Shown here: piece by piece, positions 25,349-38,300 of the stretch
How the letters are laid out: each line of letters starts with the position of its first letter
Position numbering within the stretch: the stretch's first letter is position 1
NCBI GenBank assembly: GCA_036345935.2
Contig: JADWOT020001478.1
Coordinates: 168,598 to 232,597 of the forward strand
From: Taenia hydatigena
Taxonomy: Eukaryota; Platyhelminthes; Cestoda; Cyclophyllidea; Taeniidae
DNA length: 64,000 nucleotides
Reading direction: 5' to 3'
Made by a program: the position numbers and the translations under genes
The notes under the pieces: model-generated
What the model was told of the DNA's origin: nothing
What the model saw: the letters and a program-made list of their open reading frames with translations, nothing else
Databases searched by the model: none

Positions 25349-27554
25349 CTTTGCTGGCGACTTCACTAATCTAATCGTTTTCCTTTTGGTGAGGATCCAG
25401 TAATAAGTGATGCAATGTGTCAAATTCAACACCTCTTACTCTCCATACCTTCTCATTCTGTGAGCGGGATCAGATTCTACTGCATGCGTGTTCGAATGCA
25501 CGTAGCTTATAAAGGCATGTAAAGTGGCAGAAGTTATGAAACTGACCGCATGTGACAGTATTGGCTACAAAAATTTGACCTCGAATAGGATAACTATGAT
25601 TCACCTGTGTTAACAAAAGACCATAAAATGCTTAGATTGGCAATTGCCTATTGTTTCATCAATCAATTGGTCCCTTGCATTCTGTTGGTTCATCAGCCGA
25701 CTATAGGTAGATGTTCATTACAAAGCCGTTGAGCAGAATGGATTAGAGTGCATTGGATACGAGCTAGATGCATGTTAGCAGCTCCTCAAAGATGTTGGTT
25801 AGAAGTGTAGACGCAGAATAAAAACACATTTGTAGGCCTAATCTGTCTAAAGGTAGGACTCGCAACTTAATTATTTGATATTCCGAATTTGAATTACGGA
25901 CACCATTTCCTATGACTCATTTCTCCATCCGTTAATAATGACTGCAATAATTAATATCCGACGGGCGTTAGACACCCCAAGTTGTACAGTGATTCTCCCT
26001 TGCAGAAGTGCACAGGGTCTACCGGATGGGTTATACAGTCATAGTGGTAATATCTATACCCATTCTCTAAATATCTTATTTGGCTGATAATACAATTCAT
26101 ACCTATAGCGCAGCTACGCTCACTCATATAAGCAGGATGCCTATGCGTTGGATACTTATTTTTTGGGCATTGATTAACAAATGCTACTTCCGGTGCTTTT
26201 AACCGAAACATGCATTCCCAGTGCGACATCGCATGGAGCATACGTCTATGGTTAGGCGAGCATGTTTAACTCTGTGAAGTTGGTTGTGATCAAATGCGGA
26301 TAAGATCATTGCGGTCTTCTCATGCAGACAAGAACTGTACTCACTAAATTACAATTATAGAATTATCCTCAGCCATCAGGGGCAGGTCGAGCGCAACTGC
26401 ACCTTGAATTCTCAGAGCAGTTATAGCGCCCTATGGAGACCGATTGCGATCAGTAAGCAGAGTTCATGAGCGCGCTTAAAATTTTGTCTGCTGATTGATA
26501 TTTGCTCCTGGATGATTGGGAAAAGTTAGGAGCTTGAGGCTAACACGGAAGAGAAAAAGGCAAGGTTTGATGGCCAAAAGTTAACCAAATGAAAAGAGCA
26601 AGCAGGTATTTCTAATAATAACGCTATCATTAAAATAGTTTTTTTGAAAAGACGAAGTACGAAACACTGAATTTCTATTACGAAACATCGGAATGTTTAA
26701 GCATAACCAAATGATCAGATTTGCTACCTAGACCGGCGCTAAGGGGGTCAAAGTTTTAACTGGAGAAGACAAGGAACTGATGTTGCATTATTGGCTCCTA
26801 TCAACGTGCTATGGTTTTTCATTAACAGTGTTCAGCATTGTTTTGGTATTGACGAGATTTGGAACGAAGGACAAAAACTTAGTGGAGGGATGCTAAAAAT
26901 GAATATAGGCGATTAATAAATGCAAACGTAATAGTTGAAACGCAAAAAGCAGTTGAAAAAAAGGCAGGCAATCTGTGTGTAAATGAGCAAAGTGTTCTGG
27001 GAAAGCTATGGGCAGGAAACAAACCCAGATTTGTGCAGAAATCTAGATTTCAGCATCGTTGGGAAAGTAGCCACGTTAATCGCATAATGAGGAAATGAAT
27101 ACGAGGAGAGCAGGTTTAAAGATAATAAAAAATTGTGCAAAGATTTAATTTTGATTGACAACTATGTTTGCGATTGACTCGACGTAAGGCCAAGGAAGAC
27201 AAAGTGAAGCAGTTGCATTTAAAATCAATCGAGTCATAATTTGCATAAGTGTTAAGTGTTTACTTTTTGGATGCCTCCTCCGTTGCACATTCGATAACCG
27301 TCGGCATTGCTTATAGAATCGAGTCGAATAAGCTGATTTCTCCAATAAAGCCAACCAGGATTCATTCTGTCATCCAAATGCGAGTCAGCAATAGCCGTTT
27401 TGATTGTTCCACTTAATTTAGTGACTGAGTTCAGCAACTACGTTGCAAGACCTCTCAGTGACATGACTTAGCGATAGCACAATGTGCGCCATCATGCAGG
27501 AGCCTAGTTTAGCAGTATCAGTGGATTGCGTGAGTGGATGATTTAGCTGTAGAA
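25349..27554. other. Mostly empty; one Cys-rich minus-strand frame
   Basis: Apart from the Cys-rich frame at 25951-26241 described separately, no gene or repeat was recognised in this stretch. Confidence 0.4.
25951..26241 (-). CDS. Cys-rich open frame, possible exon of an extracellular protein
   Basis: The 96-codon frame holds seven Cys and several aromatic and Pro residues, with stretches such as VAFVNQCP, ERSCAIGMNC and DPVHFCKGE. That pattern is unlike most chance frames here and would suit a disulphide-bonded extracellular module. A possible acceptor ending ATAG lies just upstream on the minus strand near 26251. It has no signal peptide, so if real it would be an internal or last exon. 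I do not recognise the domain, no second exon was found, and it may be chance. Confidence 0.25.
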   Translation of the reverse strand: MLHAMSHWECMFRLKAPEVAFVNQCPKNKYPTHRHPAYMSERSCAIGMNCIISQIRYLENGYRYYHYDCITHPVDPVHFCKGESLYNLGCLTPVGY

Positions 27555-27745
27555 ACGCGGTATCAGCACAACATCGCACTATCTCTTTCCCCTTGGCAAA
27601 CCACCATCATGATAAGAGTGCTTTAACCAGGGATGGCAACTATGATAAGGTTGATTACTAGGTCGAGGCTAGTTTGGTCGCTGTCTTTCCTCGATTAGCT
27701 ATGGCCAAAATCTACTCTCTTCACTTCAGCGCAGTCACGCAAAGA
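27555..27745 (-). repeat. Fragment of repeat R2
   Basis: The plus strand here follows the same order as the left R2 arm near 10815-10980 and the reverse complement of the right arm near 14235-14400. It shares CATCGCACTA, AGAGTGCTTTAACCAGGGATGGCAAC-type sequence, GGTTGATTACTAGG and GGTCGCTGTCTTTCC. About 35 bases present in the left arm, between AGGCT and GGTCGCT, are missing. Confidence 0.7.
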
Positions 27746-30700
27746 AAGTGTTTTCAAGACAGACAATTTCTCTCCTGTCAGCACTTCGACAGTGGTCACA
27801 TGATCAAAATTGGTACTCTGCAGCCAATCCGTAGTCACGTGATGATAACGAAGTGCTACCTTTGACTTCTCATTTGCATCGCGTATCAGCTAAAGCAATT
27901 CGTTGCCTATTTCGACAGGCTCCGCTGTTAGACTTTTTGTTGATTGGTACCCTTGCTTACTCGCAATCTAATTCCACTTTCAAATACTCATAACCCTATC
28001 CATCACTATCAGTTTTACGCAGCACAATTAGTTTTTATTATCAAAATAATAGTGTGGCCTGGGAAGTCCTGCGTCGTTAATATGCACACATATCAAGGCC
28101 ATCAATAGGCATTTGCTTTGTTGAAGTCTATTTATTCTGATATCCTGCCCATACAGTGAAAGTCCGGACATAGAGGCAGTGCTCTAGATGACCAACTTCT
28201 TGAGCACAGTATGAACAATAATAAGCCTTGATGATGAATAGCTTCCTTTTGGCACAGCCCTACTGTAGTGGCTGACATTTGACTGATGAATATCGCGTAG
28301 ATATGCATTAAAGCCTAGTGTCGCAGCTTTATCATCCCACTTCCGTTTTTTTTAATTGGCTGCATTCCCACCGTTCGAGTGCAACCTCACTGCAGTGAGC
28401 ATATTACACCCCCGTTTCCGTCCCAACGTATGGCATCCTTTTCCATTATCGCAATTTTCATTGGTAGCTTTTGCCAAAAGGATGGTTTACATAGCCACAA
28501 ATGCGTTTACTTACTTATTTGCTCTCGTGTTCTTCTCTATTTTGTTTAGTTAGCCAGTAAGTTGCGATATAGTCGAAGGCTAAACGAGGTCACAAAGCTA
28601 TAATCATCTGTCTGTCTGACTTGCTGGAAATCGTTTTGATCCTCTTAATCAGTTCATTTGAGGCACTCAATCTGAATTTTTCGAACAACAACCTTAGATA
28701 AGTCACGTATTCTAAAGTCAGTTCAATTGGGACCACATTCTTAGTTGATTTTTCTAAAGTAAAAACAGTTATTTTCGGGCATGGTATCATCATTACCTAA
28801 GCAGAAATGCAGTATGGATTCGTTGGTGTTTATAGGGCTTAAATGGGATGATATGTTTTATGCCCAAGCAATCACTAGCAATCCAGTCAACTTTGAATCA
28901 GTTATACTTTTGAGAGCCATTTGTGCTTTTAGCCCTACCTACATACCTCGCCTGGATTCAGACGCTGCAAATGCGCACAGTCCAACAGTGATTCAGGACG
29001 AGGCGGTGAGAAATGCTCTTTGCGTTTAGAACAGGCTCATGACAACAGGATCTAATCCCTTGAGGAGTGCGCGTTATTTTAATCAGTGCAACACTAGTTT
29101 ACGTAGACCTTTTATTCAACGGACAAAATGGTGATATAAGTGGTGACTCGCGAGCACCAGAATTGCCTCAAAGCAGCCGGTTGGGAGAATGCGACCTGTG
29201 GATTGTACCTCTTCTCTTGCCTTGTAGACCCTTTCATTTACTCGCCATCTGCGTCTTAGCAGAGAGGTATCAGAGAGGTAGCAATAATATGAATCTTAAC
29301 ACAAATGCAAAACTGCTATTTTTAACGACCGCTTTGAGAATGGTAAACATTGTGACCAGTAATCGAGTCACTATCTCTTTCAACACCCAGCTAAAAGCGA
29401 AGCCCACTCGATGGATTAACCTAAACTGTGGAACGTATTCTGTCTCACTTGCATTTATGCGAACGCACTTTGTCTTAAATGCCACAGAGAAGTGATCAAA
29501 GAACATATTTTTGTTCTTAAGCCCGATTCAACGTTATAGAAGAGCAGGCAGTACTTTGAGCAGTCCTTTTCTCGTTTATAGGGTTATTTGCAAAGCACCT
29601 ACTTTATAGGCACATAAATCTGAGAACGGTGAAAATTTTCAGCAAACTGCTTAGTATTCGCCAACGTGAGGCTATACCAAGTGCAGGACTGGGTGCTTTA
29701 CTTGCAGAATGGCATGCCACTTGCAGATGATCCTTGCAATTTCCCATTTTCAAAATCAGTGAGGCTGCTGCCATGGAGGATTGGCGAACATGACGCTATG
29801 CTTGGTTAATTAGTAATCTCAGGCAACAAAAAAGAGGCAAACGCCCTTTGCTAAAAAGGAAAAGACGAGAATGAAGAGACACATGACACTTACTATGGTT
29901 TTGGTGAGTTGTTATTAGTATTGCACACTGCAAGAGAGGACAATGCACGGGAAACACCCTAACCTCTTCTCCTCGTTATCCAAATCTATACAAGGAACCG
30001 AAATTATTTTAGTCTTAACGATGAGAAAGTCGTCCTTGAATAATCAGTGGCAAAAGATGGCAGTCGTGGCTGGTTGGATCGTCTCATTTATGCGACTACC
30101 TGATAGCCTATTCGCGGACGCACCTTGCCTAGATTTGAGATCTCACATTACATCACATCCTAAATTAGGAAAGTAAAAGACGCTGTTCAAAGGTTGCCAT
30201 TTGAATCCATCTATGATGACGATCTTTTCGCGCTAATCATAGTAATCCCTGTAGCATGGTGCTACTTATATAACCCTCATCCTACTGCATTTGCTCTTAA
30301 GTTTGAAAATTATTGATTGTCCTCCCATGGTAGTCGGCAAATCGTCTTCATTCTCTCGATTTTAGCATCACCTTCAAAGTGCAGCCCTTCCTTCTCATAA
30401 TCTCCATCATAACCACTATGTAAACAAATCTGCCAGTCTCAATGCTCGAAGTGATTCATCTTATATGTTCTCGCAAAGTTTAATCAGAGAAAAAAGTCCC
30501 TGATTTTGATTTCAGATAGGAATAAAGGTCACAACTGCAGAGCTAATCAGCTCCTCCTTTGCAAAACAAAACCAAGAAGTGAAGACAACAGCGAGAATTC
30601 GAAGAAGCATTGGCATGTTGTAAATTAATGAATTAATAATCTGTAAATCGCAGGTGCGTGCATAGTAGCCGGTGGTTAAATTGGTCCCACACATCACTAA

Positions 30701-33700
30701 TCGCTGTAACTACAATGAAAACCATGAAGACGTGACACTTGGTAGACTTATAAACATGGCAGCATTTCCTATTAGGCGAAACGAGCCAGTCAATCTGGAC
30801 AGATTAAAAAATACTTTTTTATTCCTTTTCCATTATTTATCAAGGATGCTTGAATGCAATAATAGTTTATTACTGAAAAGATTTTTTATAATATTCGACT
30901 ACCATCCTTCCATACATGGTGCAGAGGTATCTGTTAGAATCAGTGAAGAATGAGGATCCATTTCTTTGCACCCTTTGATCTCCTCCACCTTCGAAAATTA
31001 GGGCTCCTGAGAGTGTTGATATCATCGTGTGTGTCAATCTGGCCAACAAAATAGCTGGGGAAAATCTTTAAATGACCCGCGATCGACCCAAATCTAATAC
31101 TGTGGTCATCGCTTGGTACAAGTGTCATGTCGTTTTCATTCACACTTTTGCGATGCTTTCCGTTAGCTTAAATGTGGTTTTCGCTAGTTTTCATGGTTTA
31201 CGCAGCTCGAAATAGCAGCCCGTTCATGATTCTCTGACTAAACGGCTACTTCATAGTCATTTGCTTTGGCATCTAGAATTAGGCAGCGAAATGTTTGCAG
31301 CATATGGACTCCGAGATTTCAGATAAGCCATATTATTGAGGTAAGATACCGGTGGTGTTGCAGGCGTAGGACTGGAAAATTTTGAGGAAATTGAGGGAGG
31401 ATTGAAAGGTAGACTGGCAGACAACTTACTTAATTTTTAAAGCGCCCTACAAGTCCGTTTTCTCAAACCATTTTTGGTTCTTTATAAGCTCTATCCTATG
31501 ATTAGCTTTTGTCAGTAGTTGCTGCCAGTATACCCAGAAAAAGAACGTGATCTCCGAAAAGTTGCTAGTGACACGAAGGTATTAATACGTTTGATAATGG
31601 TTGCAAATGCCTAAAATACCTCAAGTGATTCAGCGTCATGTAGCTGAGAGTTTGCTTTTACGCATATGGCTAGGTACTATGTGTGCAGTTTTGAAAACAA
31701 CTGATTTTATCTTGCTACTCATAACTTGTACGGTCGCATCTAAGACGATTGTGTAAAAAAGTGTATCCAGATTGAGAAATGTAAGCCAAACACTCGTTGG
31801 TGTTCAACAAAGTCTGCTTAGCATAATTAACGTCCAACTTTAGTCATGTTAGCCATAAGTGATGACGTTTCATGTTCATGCCATGTGTTTCGCTGTCTAA
31901 ATGCGATATTGATTTCGATTTTTCTTAGTCATACTATTTTTATTTGATGAACACCAACAAAGAAATTTTTGCAGAAAAACCATATTTTTTGTAGCCGGCT
32001 GTTTTAGCTGTCCAAGAAATGCACGAGACATCCCGCTGGCTTTCTCTAAAGGTTAAATATGGCAAAACATGCCTTTTATTCCTCCAAGAGGTGTCAAATA
32101 GTGCAAGCTACTTATTGGTGGATCATTAATTGCTAGGCAATCGCTCCATGAAGCGCAACCATTTGCAACATCTCACATAAATTCTTCGGTTACAGCACCA
32201 AATTAAAACAACATTGCTACAGACCAAGGCATAAACAGCCTGGAAGATCCTGCCACGCAAATGCCAAAGACGAGCTTACCATTCGCCCAATCACATTTAT
32301 TTTTCATGCTCCTATTTCAGTTATAGAAGATGGAACCTGCCGAAATTGGTCCCTTCACTTAGTCCCCCGACTTGTCCCATGCCTTACCATAAGCTCGTAC
32401 ACTTGTATTTGCAAACATCACGGGTCTATCTCTTACTGGTGAAGAAGTAGTAGAGTTGACATCTTCCCTGAATAACCTACCGTGTAATGAGACAAACAAA
32501 AAAGGATTGCAGGATCAACGTTGCAAATGATGGCAGTCTTCTATCCAATCCACGCGCTTTACAATCTCTCTCTGCTTTTTAATTGACTGGAGAAATATAC
32601 CTGTTTGCAAAGTTGGAAGGATTGTGCGGTTCCCATGGACCAGATGGTAAAGGAAACTCTATTATGCGTTAGAAAACGTAGTCACACTCTCCAAGTAGTG
32701 TGGAGATTGTGCTAAAACCAGTTATTCTTTTATCTTGCGTTTTCACCTTCAAAGCGTAATTTAAACCACTGCCACCACGTAGGAATATAAGCAGGCTAAT
32801 AGTATCGCGCCACCTATTTTGCATCAGCTTTGGCCACTGCACCCTGGCGATATAACAAGCTGCTGTTTCAGTTCGCATCAAGCGAACTGCATACCCTCAT
32901 TAGTGTAAAATACATTATTTGTTCATCTCTTTGTCCCATATTCAGATGTACAGATGCAACTATTGTGAAACCTGTGGCAACACCACCGGGTTCTCGTCAT
33001 GGCGCTGCACAGTTTCGCACAAATCATTGAGTATCAATTATTTAATTTTGCAACACTCAAATAAATCTATCTTAACAGCTCCGTTCAGCATGTGGATCAC
33101 TCCCGAGGTATAGTTCCTCTCTCTTCTTCTTATATGCAGCATGTCCTCAACAAGATGTGTGCTAAAATTGAAGACAAGCAGTTTTGACGGTGGAGCCCAT
33201 TTCTATGCCTGGGTAAACGAGATGCCACAGCGAATGGCATCTTCATGTTCAATTACTAAGAGCGCAGCAAACGAAATCAGCTTCCACTGTTATCGCATAG
33301 AGGCAGTAAGGTGGTAATGCTAGTTAAAGGAAAATAGTAAAGCAGACTTAAATCCAGCAACATAATAAACGCATTTGAGTTATGGCAATAATATCGCTGA
33401 TTGGCTTGAAAGTTAATTTGTGATACAAGATCAGCAGTCAAGTAATAATCCACTCCACCAGAAACTCAAGCTCAATTCTTCTCTGAGAGTTTATTTTGGC
33501 TAGGAATTTTGTCTGATGAATTGAGAATTTATGAGGACTTACTTCATCGCGTGTGCAGTTAAACAGCTACCAATGAGCACCTTTTTGCCTGCTAAGACCA
33601 ACCTAAATTTCAAAAAGCCAGGGAGACTTCCTAGTTTATCTGGCATTGATAAACACTGCAACCATAGGCGTTTTTAAAGAATCTTGATTACAAAAGGATT

Positions 33701-34342
33701 TGACAAAACATTTAACTTTAGCCGAAGCAAAGATATATCAAATAAAGACCAACTAGTTAAATGGTAGAAAACCAGTCCTTATTAAAACCAGTCTTCTAAA
33801 TCTGTTATTAGGATCAGTAAAACAGCTGCCATAAAACACTGACAATCGAGAGCCATCATTTAGGTAGCTAGTGAAATTCGGAAACCATAAACTCAAAATG
33901 ATACATCCGTGGCAAAACCATGCAAAGATGGAACTAGGGATTTTGCGTCAAACATCAAGCGACATCAAGACAATGAAGCTGGTGTTTCTACGCAGTTTGA
34001 CTAAATTATGCACCCAAGGAATTATGTGTAATTTAAATGCAATTTGAATGCCAGTGCAACAATGTTTAAAGGCTGTAAATGGAAGCAATGCAAAATTGCG
34101 CGTTTTTTAAATGTTAAAACCACTACCCTTTAAGTGAAAAGAAGAAGCAACTATCTTTCACTCGACCTATAGGTTTTACAAATATTTCAAAGACCACCAC
34201 GACAAGCTCCAATGCACACCATCTTCACTGTCGTGCGATGTAATCGGACGTCTGGTTGAGGACTGATCCAGAAGATCTACCTGCTCATTAATCACATTCG
34301 CTTCATACTCGGTCACAGGTTCTCGTTCACCTCACCCTTCTT
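27746..34342. other. 6.6 kb without a supported gene
   Basis: This is the longest empty stretch of the window. It includes the longest open frame overall, 142 codons at 29067-29495, which has no recognisable motif, no clear splice partners and overlaps a minus-strand frame. Other frames (28356-28553, 28781-29029, 30672-30953) are of the size expected by chance. The right part, up to 34342, is the 5' flank of locus B. No promoter could be identified. Confidence 0.4.
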
Positions 34343-35304
34343 ATGACCAAAATGGATGCCGGCATCTGCGGACAGTGCGCAGCGCAATTTAGGAACATTA
34401 TCTTATTATTTGCACACTTGGACCGTGTGCACCACTGTAGGAACATTATACTTTTGAATTTAACCTTTCTATGCAACAACACCTTTTATGCCTTGTACAT
34501 GAACGCATGCATGATCAAAAGCATGTCTTTATGGAGAATTATGTGCATTAATGGATGGGAGTGTGGAGTTAGGTCATGAAGAGTTTATTTGTACAGGGTG
34601 GGATGATGCCTGTATTAATGCAAAAGATGTAGACCTGTGCAAAAAGTGTTTAAATTAGGCGAATCACAGCGTAGGTTCAGCATCTCATTTTAAATGTTAC
34701 ATATATTACAGTAAGGTTGATTCTCAATTGTCCGAATTGCACAAGGCATTACGAAACCCTCGGAATGCTCCTACGTCATCAGAGAGGTGAGAAAACTTAC
34801 AAATTCACCATCGTCTTTTCCATTTAGTCAGCATGCACGTTAAAATTAACACAAGTGCATTCTTTTGAACCTCAAAATTAGCTTGGGAACACAATGTGTG
34901 CTTCTGTTGTCGCACTCACTTCGAAGACTTTGATTTGCTCATCCGCCATTTCATCGATTCGCATATTTGTAAGTTAGAGTCCATTGACCTTTAGCTCCTC
35001 AGCTGTAGCACTAGCATTTCATGCCAACTCCTCCCGAAATTGTTTTGCTGTGCCACACTGCAGTCATGCGGATGGAGAACTCAGAAGTACGCCTTCACTG
35101 CACAGAATGCTACGCAGAATTTATGACGCTGGAGGCTTTGGGCGAACACATGCGTTCACATCATTTCTGTAGGTACTGCTTCATTTATCAGACCTATTTT
35201 GCGATAACTGTATGTTGAAAAGCCTTGGTTTCTTCTACTTTGCAGGTGTTTGGCTCGCAATGCTTGCTTAGAACGCAAGTCGATGCTGTTATATTACCAA
35301 ATTT
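34343..35304 (+). CDS. C2H2 zinc-finger protein, four fingers, locus B (intact copy)
   Basis: Five exons: 34343-34436, 34712-34786, 34882-34968, 35064-35168 and 35246-35304, with the stop TAG at 35269-35271. Introns are 275, 95, 95 and 77 bases, all GT-AG and phase 1. The product is 128 residues. Finger 1 has Cys9, Cys12, His25, His30. Finger 2 has Cys38, Cys41, His54, His60. Finger 3 has Cys63, Cys66, His79, His84. Finger 4 has Cys98, Cys101, His114, His119. All have 12 residues between the second Cys and first His. Finger 2 has an unusual five-residue His spacing, and its last His is encoded by the next exon, only two residues before finger 3. There are no TGEKP-type linkers, so it is not a classical tandem-finger transcription factor and may bind protein, RNA or DNA. 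The first ATG is chosen, and Met4 aligns with the start of locus A. A GTGAGT donor after the stop implies a spliced 3' untranslated region. Confidence 0.85.
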
Positions 35305-38300
35305 GTGAGTTCTCGGCGGTCTTTCGCTTATATTTTTACATAGAACTGGTGGCTTAGTAAGCAAGAACAATCACTAATGAAGGGTGTTAGTATGCTGCAA
35401 AATGATTTTGTGGTGGGTCTTACATAAGCAGATTCACCTGTGCAAAATCAGTTGGGCGTTGCCTGACTGACAATTTAGGGCAAACAATTCATCACGCAAC
35501 GTCAAATCTCATTGGTAGCTTAAGCAGGAAGAGACAGAGACACGGTGGTATCATGTGACCAGTAGTTGAGTGCAATTATAGATGCCACTAGTTTTTGATG
35601 CACTGCACACCTAAATGCGAACATGACAATATGCACACTCCTTTTTCTATGTTTCAGTGCGATTTAGGAAGCTGCCTTAGTACTCAGCTGTGAGCTTTGC
35701 TAGCAGACTTACGCTCAATAAAGAAATGGGAACCTCAACTTTACTGCTATCATTGTGTTCTGGTTAGTGCTATACGTGGGATGGATTTCCGATAAAATGT
35801 TATAAGACCGAGGTAAAGATACCAAAACATGTGGTGCTGAGAATAAAGAACATAGAGCATGTGAAAAACGATATGCTTTTTGGGACAAGGATGGTATGCT
35901 AAAGACGTTGTTATCAGAGGCTGAACTGAGTTTCCCATTGTCGAACTCACAAGCTAATTCTTAGATTTCCACCCAAACGCGGCATGTTTGCTTGCAGAAT
36001 TTCGCGGCGAAAATTAAAACAGTTTTTTAAATGCCCGCATTGGGGCTGTATCTAGCAATCACAACATAAGCAAAAGTCAGGCACTGCGTCATTTGCGCGC
36101 AATTTATACATTTTCCGGTCTCTAAAGCACTTATCGCACCATTCCGCTGTGAAAGTTGCTCCGAATGAGGAAGAAAAGGAAGACAAATTGAAGGGGTAAT
36201 AGTGAGGCAGACATATTAGACGTGGTTGCTGCTTTTGAGGAAAGTAGACTCAGAAAGAAATTTCTTTGTCGCAATTTTCTAATATATAGCGGCGAGAGTG
36301 CCAATGCATCCATGAATATGTAAAGGTCATCTTGGCTTTGCTGTAATGAAGTTGGCCTCAGAAAACAGATGGATGCTCATTCAGCACTGCTCCATTGCAC
36401 ACGCGAAGAAGTGAGTTCTCATAAATGTGTGCTTTACTGAGCGAATTCCTTGGCCAAAAATAACTCACTGAGTGGGATCTATGTAATGATAATACCTCGA
36501 CTGCTAGTGTTGATTCGCAGAGTAACTTGCAAGCTCGTCAACTGTGTTAGTGACATATTTCTAATGCATTTATTAGGTTTATTTAATTTAGAATTCACCT
36601 TATTATTCTCTTTCAACTAACCCTGCTACTTTCCTAGCTCTGATTTGACTTTGTTCACTGCGCTCTCATTAACCAGATATGAAGAGACCACTCGCTGAGG
36701 CTACTCCTTTTCCCAACCCTAACCAAGAAATCCACTGGCAGGACTGCTCATCATCAATTTTGACACGAAGCTTGTTGAAGGAGTACTACACATGGGGAAA
36801 AGAGAGAAAAAGGATGTGTCTCGGGAATGAATGCGCGTGCTAAATGAAAGCTGACAGGGGCTTTTAGATTGACTTTCCTCCAGGTTTTGATACAAAATTA
36901 TTAATATTGACTCGCTGATTTGCTCAAAACTGTGAAACACCATGAGAATATTATAGATGCGTTGCCACTGGTTTCACGCAAGTTGTATAAGCATATGTGG
37001 GTGGAGTGTGAGGTTGTGGCTCCACAAATGTACACAAGTACAAAGACAAAAAAACCCATGAAAAGGAAATGAATAATTCTTGTGGATACCAATTGATTGA
37101 TGTGATTTGTGCGTTAGCCAGTTAGGTTAGGGCCATTTTATTCTTTCTTTTACTAGCTGCGCCAATGAAAGGCTTGTGGTACTCTCGATGTAATCTAAGA
37201 CAGCTGGAGGTCAAACCGCTGCAAATGGTGAAAGCAAAGCCATCTATTTCTTTGATTTTACTTCATGTTCGAGTGCTCCATCATCCTATCTACTTTAACA
37301 CACAAGCCTTTTACGTCTGCAGCCAGGATAGTCACTACATTTCAAATCTCATGCCACTCTAGGGGCAAAGTCTGCCCCAATTTTAATGCAATCCAAATAT
37401 GAGTTCACTTGAGCTATCTTTTGCACGTCGCTCCACTTTCCAGAGAGAAAATACTTAATACCGGAATGTGATATCCTGCGATGGCGTAGGATGCAAAAGA
37501 AGTAACTAGTCTAAGTGTGCTTCTAATGCGCCATGTTGAAATACGAGTTAAGAGTTTGTTCATTTATGCTTCCAAGGTTTGGCTGATTATATTGGCAAGC
37601 TAAGCACCCATTAAAAGTGTAAAAAAGTAATCTCTTAGAGATCAGAAGCCCTTCATAACAGGAGCATGTGTTTATTAGAATGGACCCAGATACCTGAAAA
37701 ACACCACAAAAGGTACGGCATTAAAAATGCCTCCACGAGTATAAAGGTATTTTATGCACGCGACCAATAGGCCTTTACTTCAATATATATTTCATGGTTG
37801 AAACCGCCTTTGACCGCCGGCAATATAACTTTTCCAGGCGCATTCCATCTTCTTGCAAAAAAAATTGTTGCAGCGTATTTACAAAAGATTATTGCTGATC
37901 TGCGTAGGTGTGATTACCACTCTAACATCGTTTCATGCCCATCCACCTGACATTGAAAACGCCAGTGATCGTACAAGGTGGTGGCTTCTGGCCTCTGCCA
38001 CACCATGAGATTTCGCTACATCGTACCAAGTTGGCTCACGCACCGGTGATGGCTGCAGTACACGTCGTGTCAATGGCACACTGCATCGCACTTTACTCGT
38101 CTACAATTCTCTTCGTTCCCCCTCCCACTGCCAGTAAAACCACCTATCCCCATCTGTACGCATTTGTGGCATTGCGTGCAATGAAATGCCTTTGCATCTT
38201 ATCATCTTTGCTCTCCTCAATGCGTACATGTTGCGCATCCTACTGGATTACATTGAGTAATGCTAGCTGAAGCGATGTCCCTACCATCAACCGCAGGCTC

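Noticed and set aside
29067..29495. Longest open frame in the window (142 codons) as a gene
   Set aside because: No motif, no signal peptide, no clear splice partners, and an overlapping minus-strand frame. The length is within chance for 64 kb read in six frames.
32919..33030. CNYC-containing frame as a fourth C2H2 locus
   Set aside because: The His ligands do not fall at the family spacing in any frame, and no neighbouring exons of 75, 87 or 105 bases were found.
5091..35304. Near-regular spacing of about 28-29 kb between C2H2 loci as a large tandem duplication
   Set aside because: The sequences between loci do not match each other, locus C is inverted, and the second distance includes the doubtful 4.27 kb duplication.
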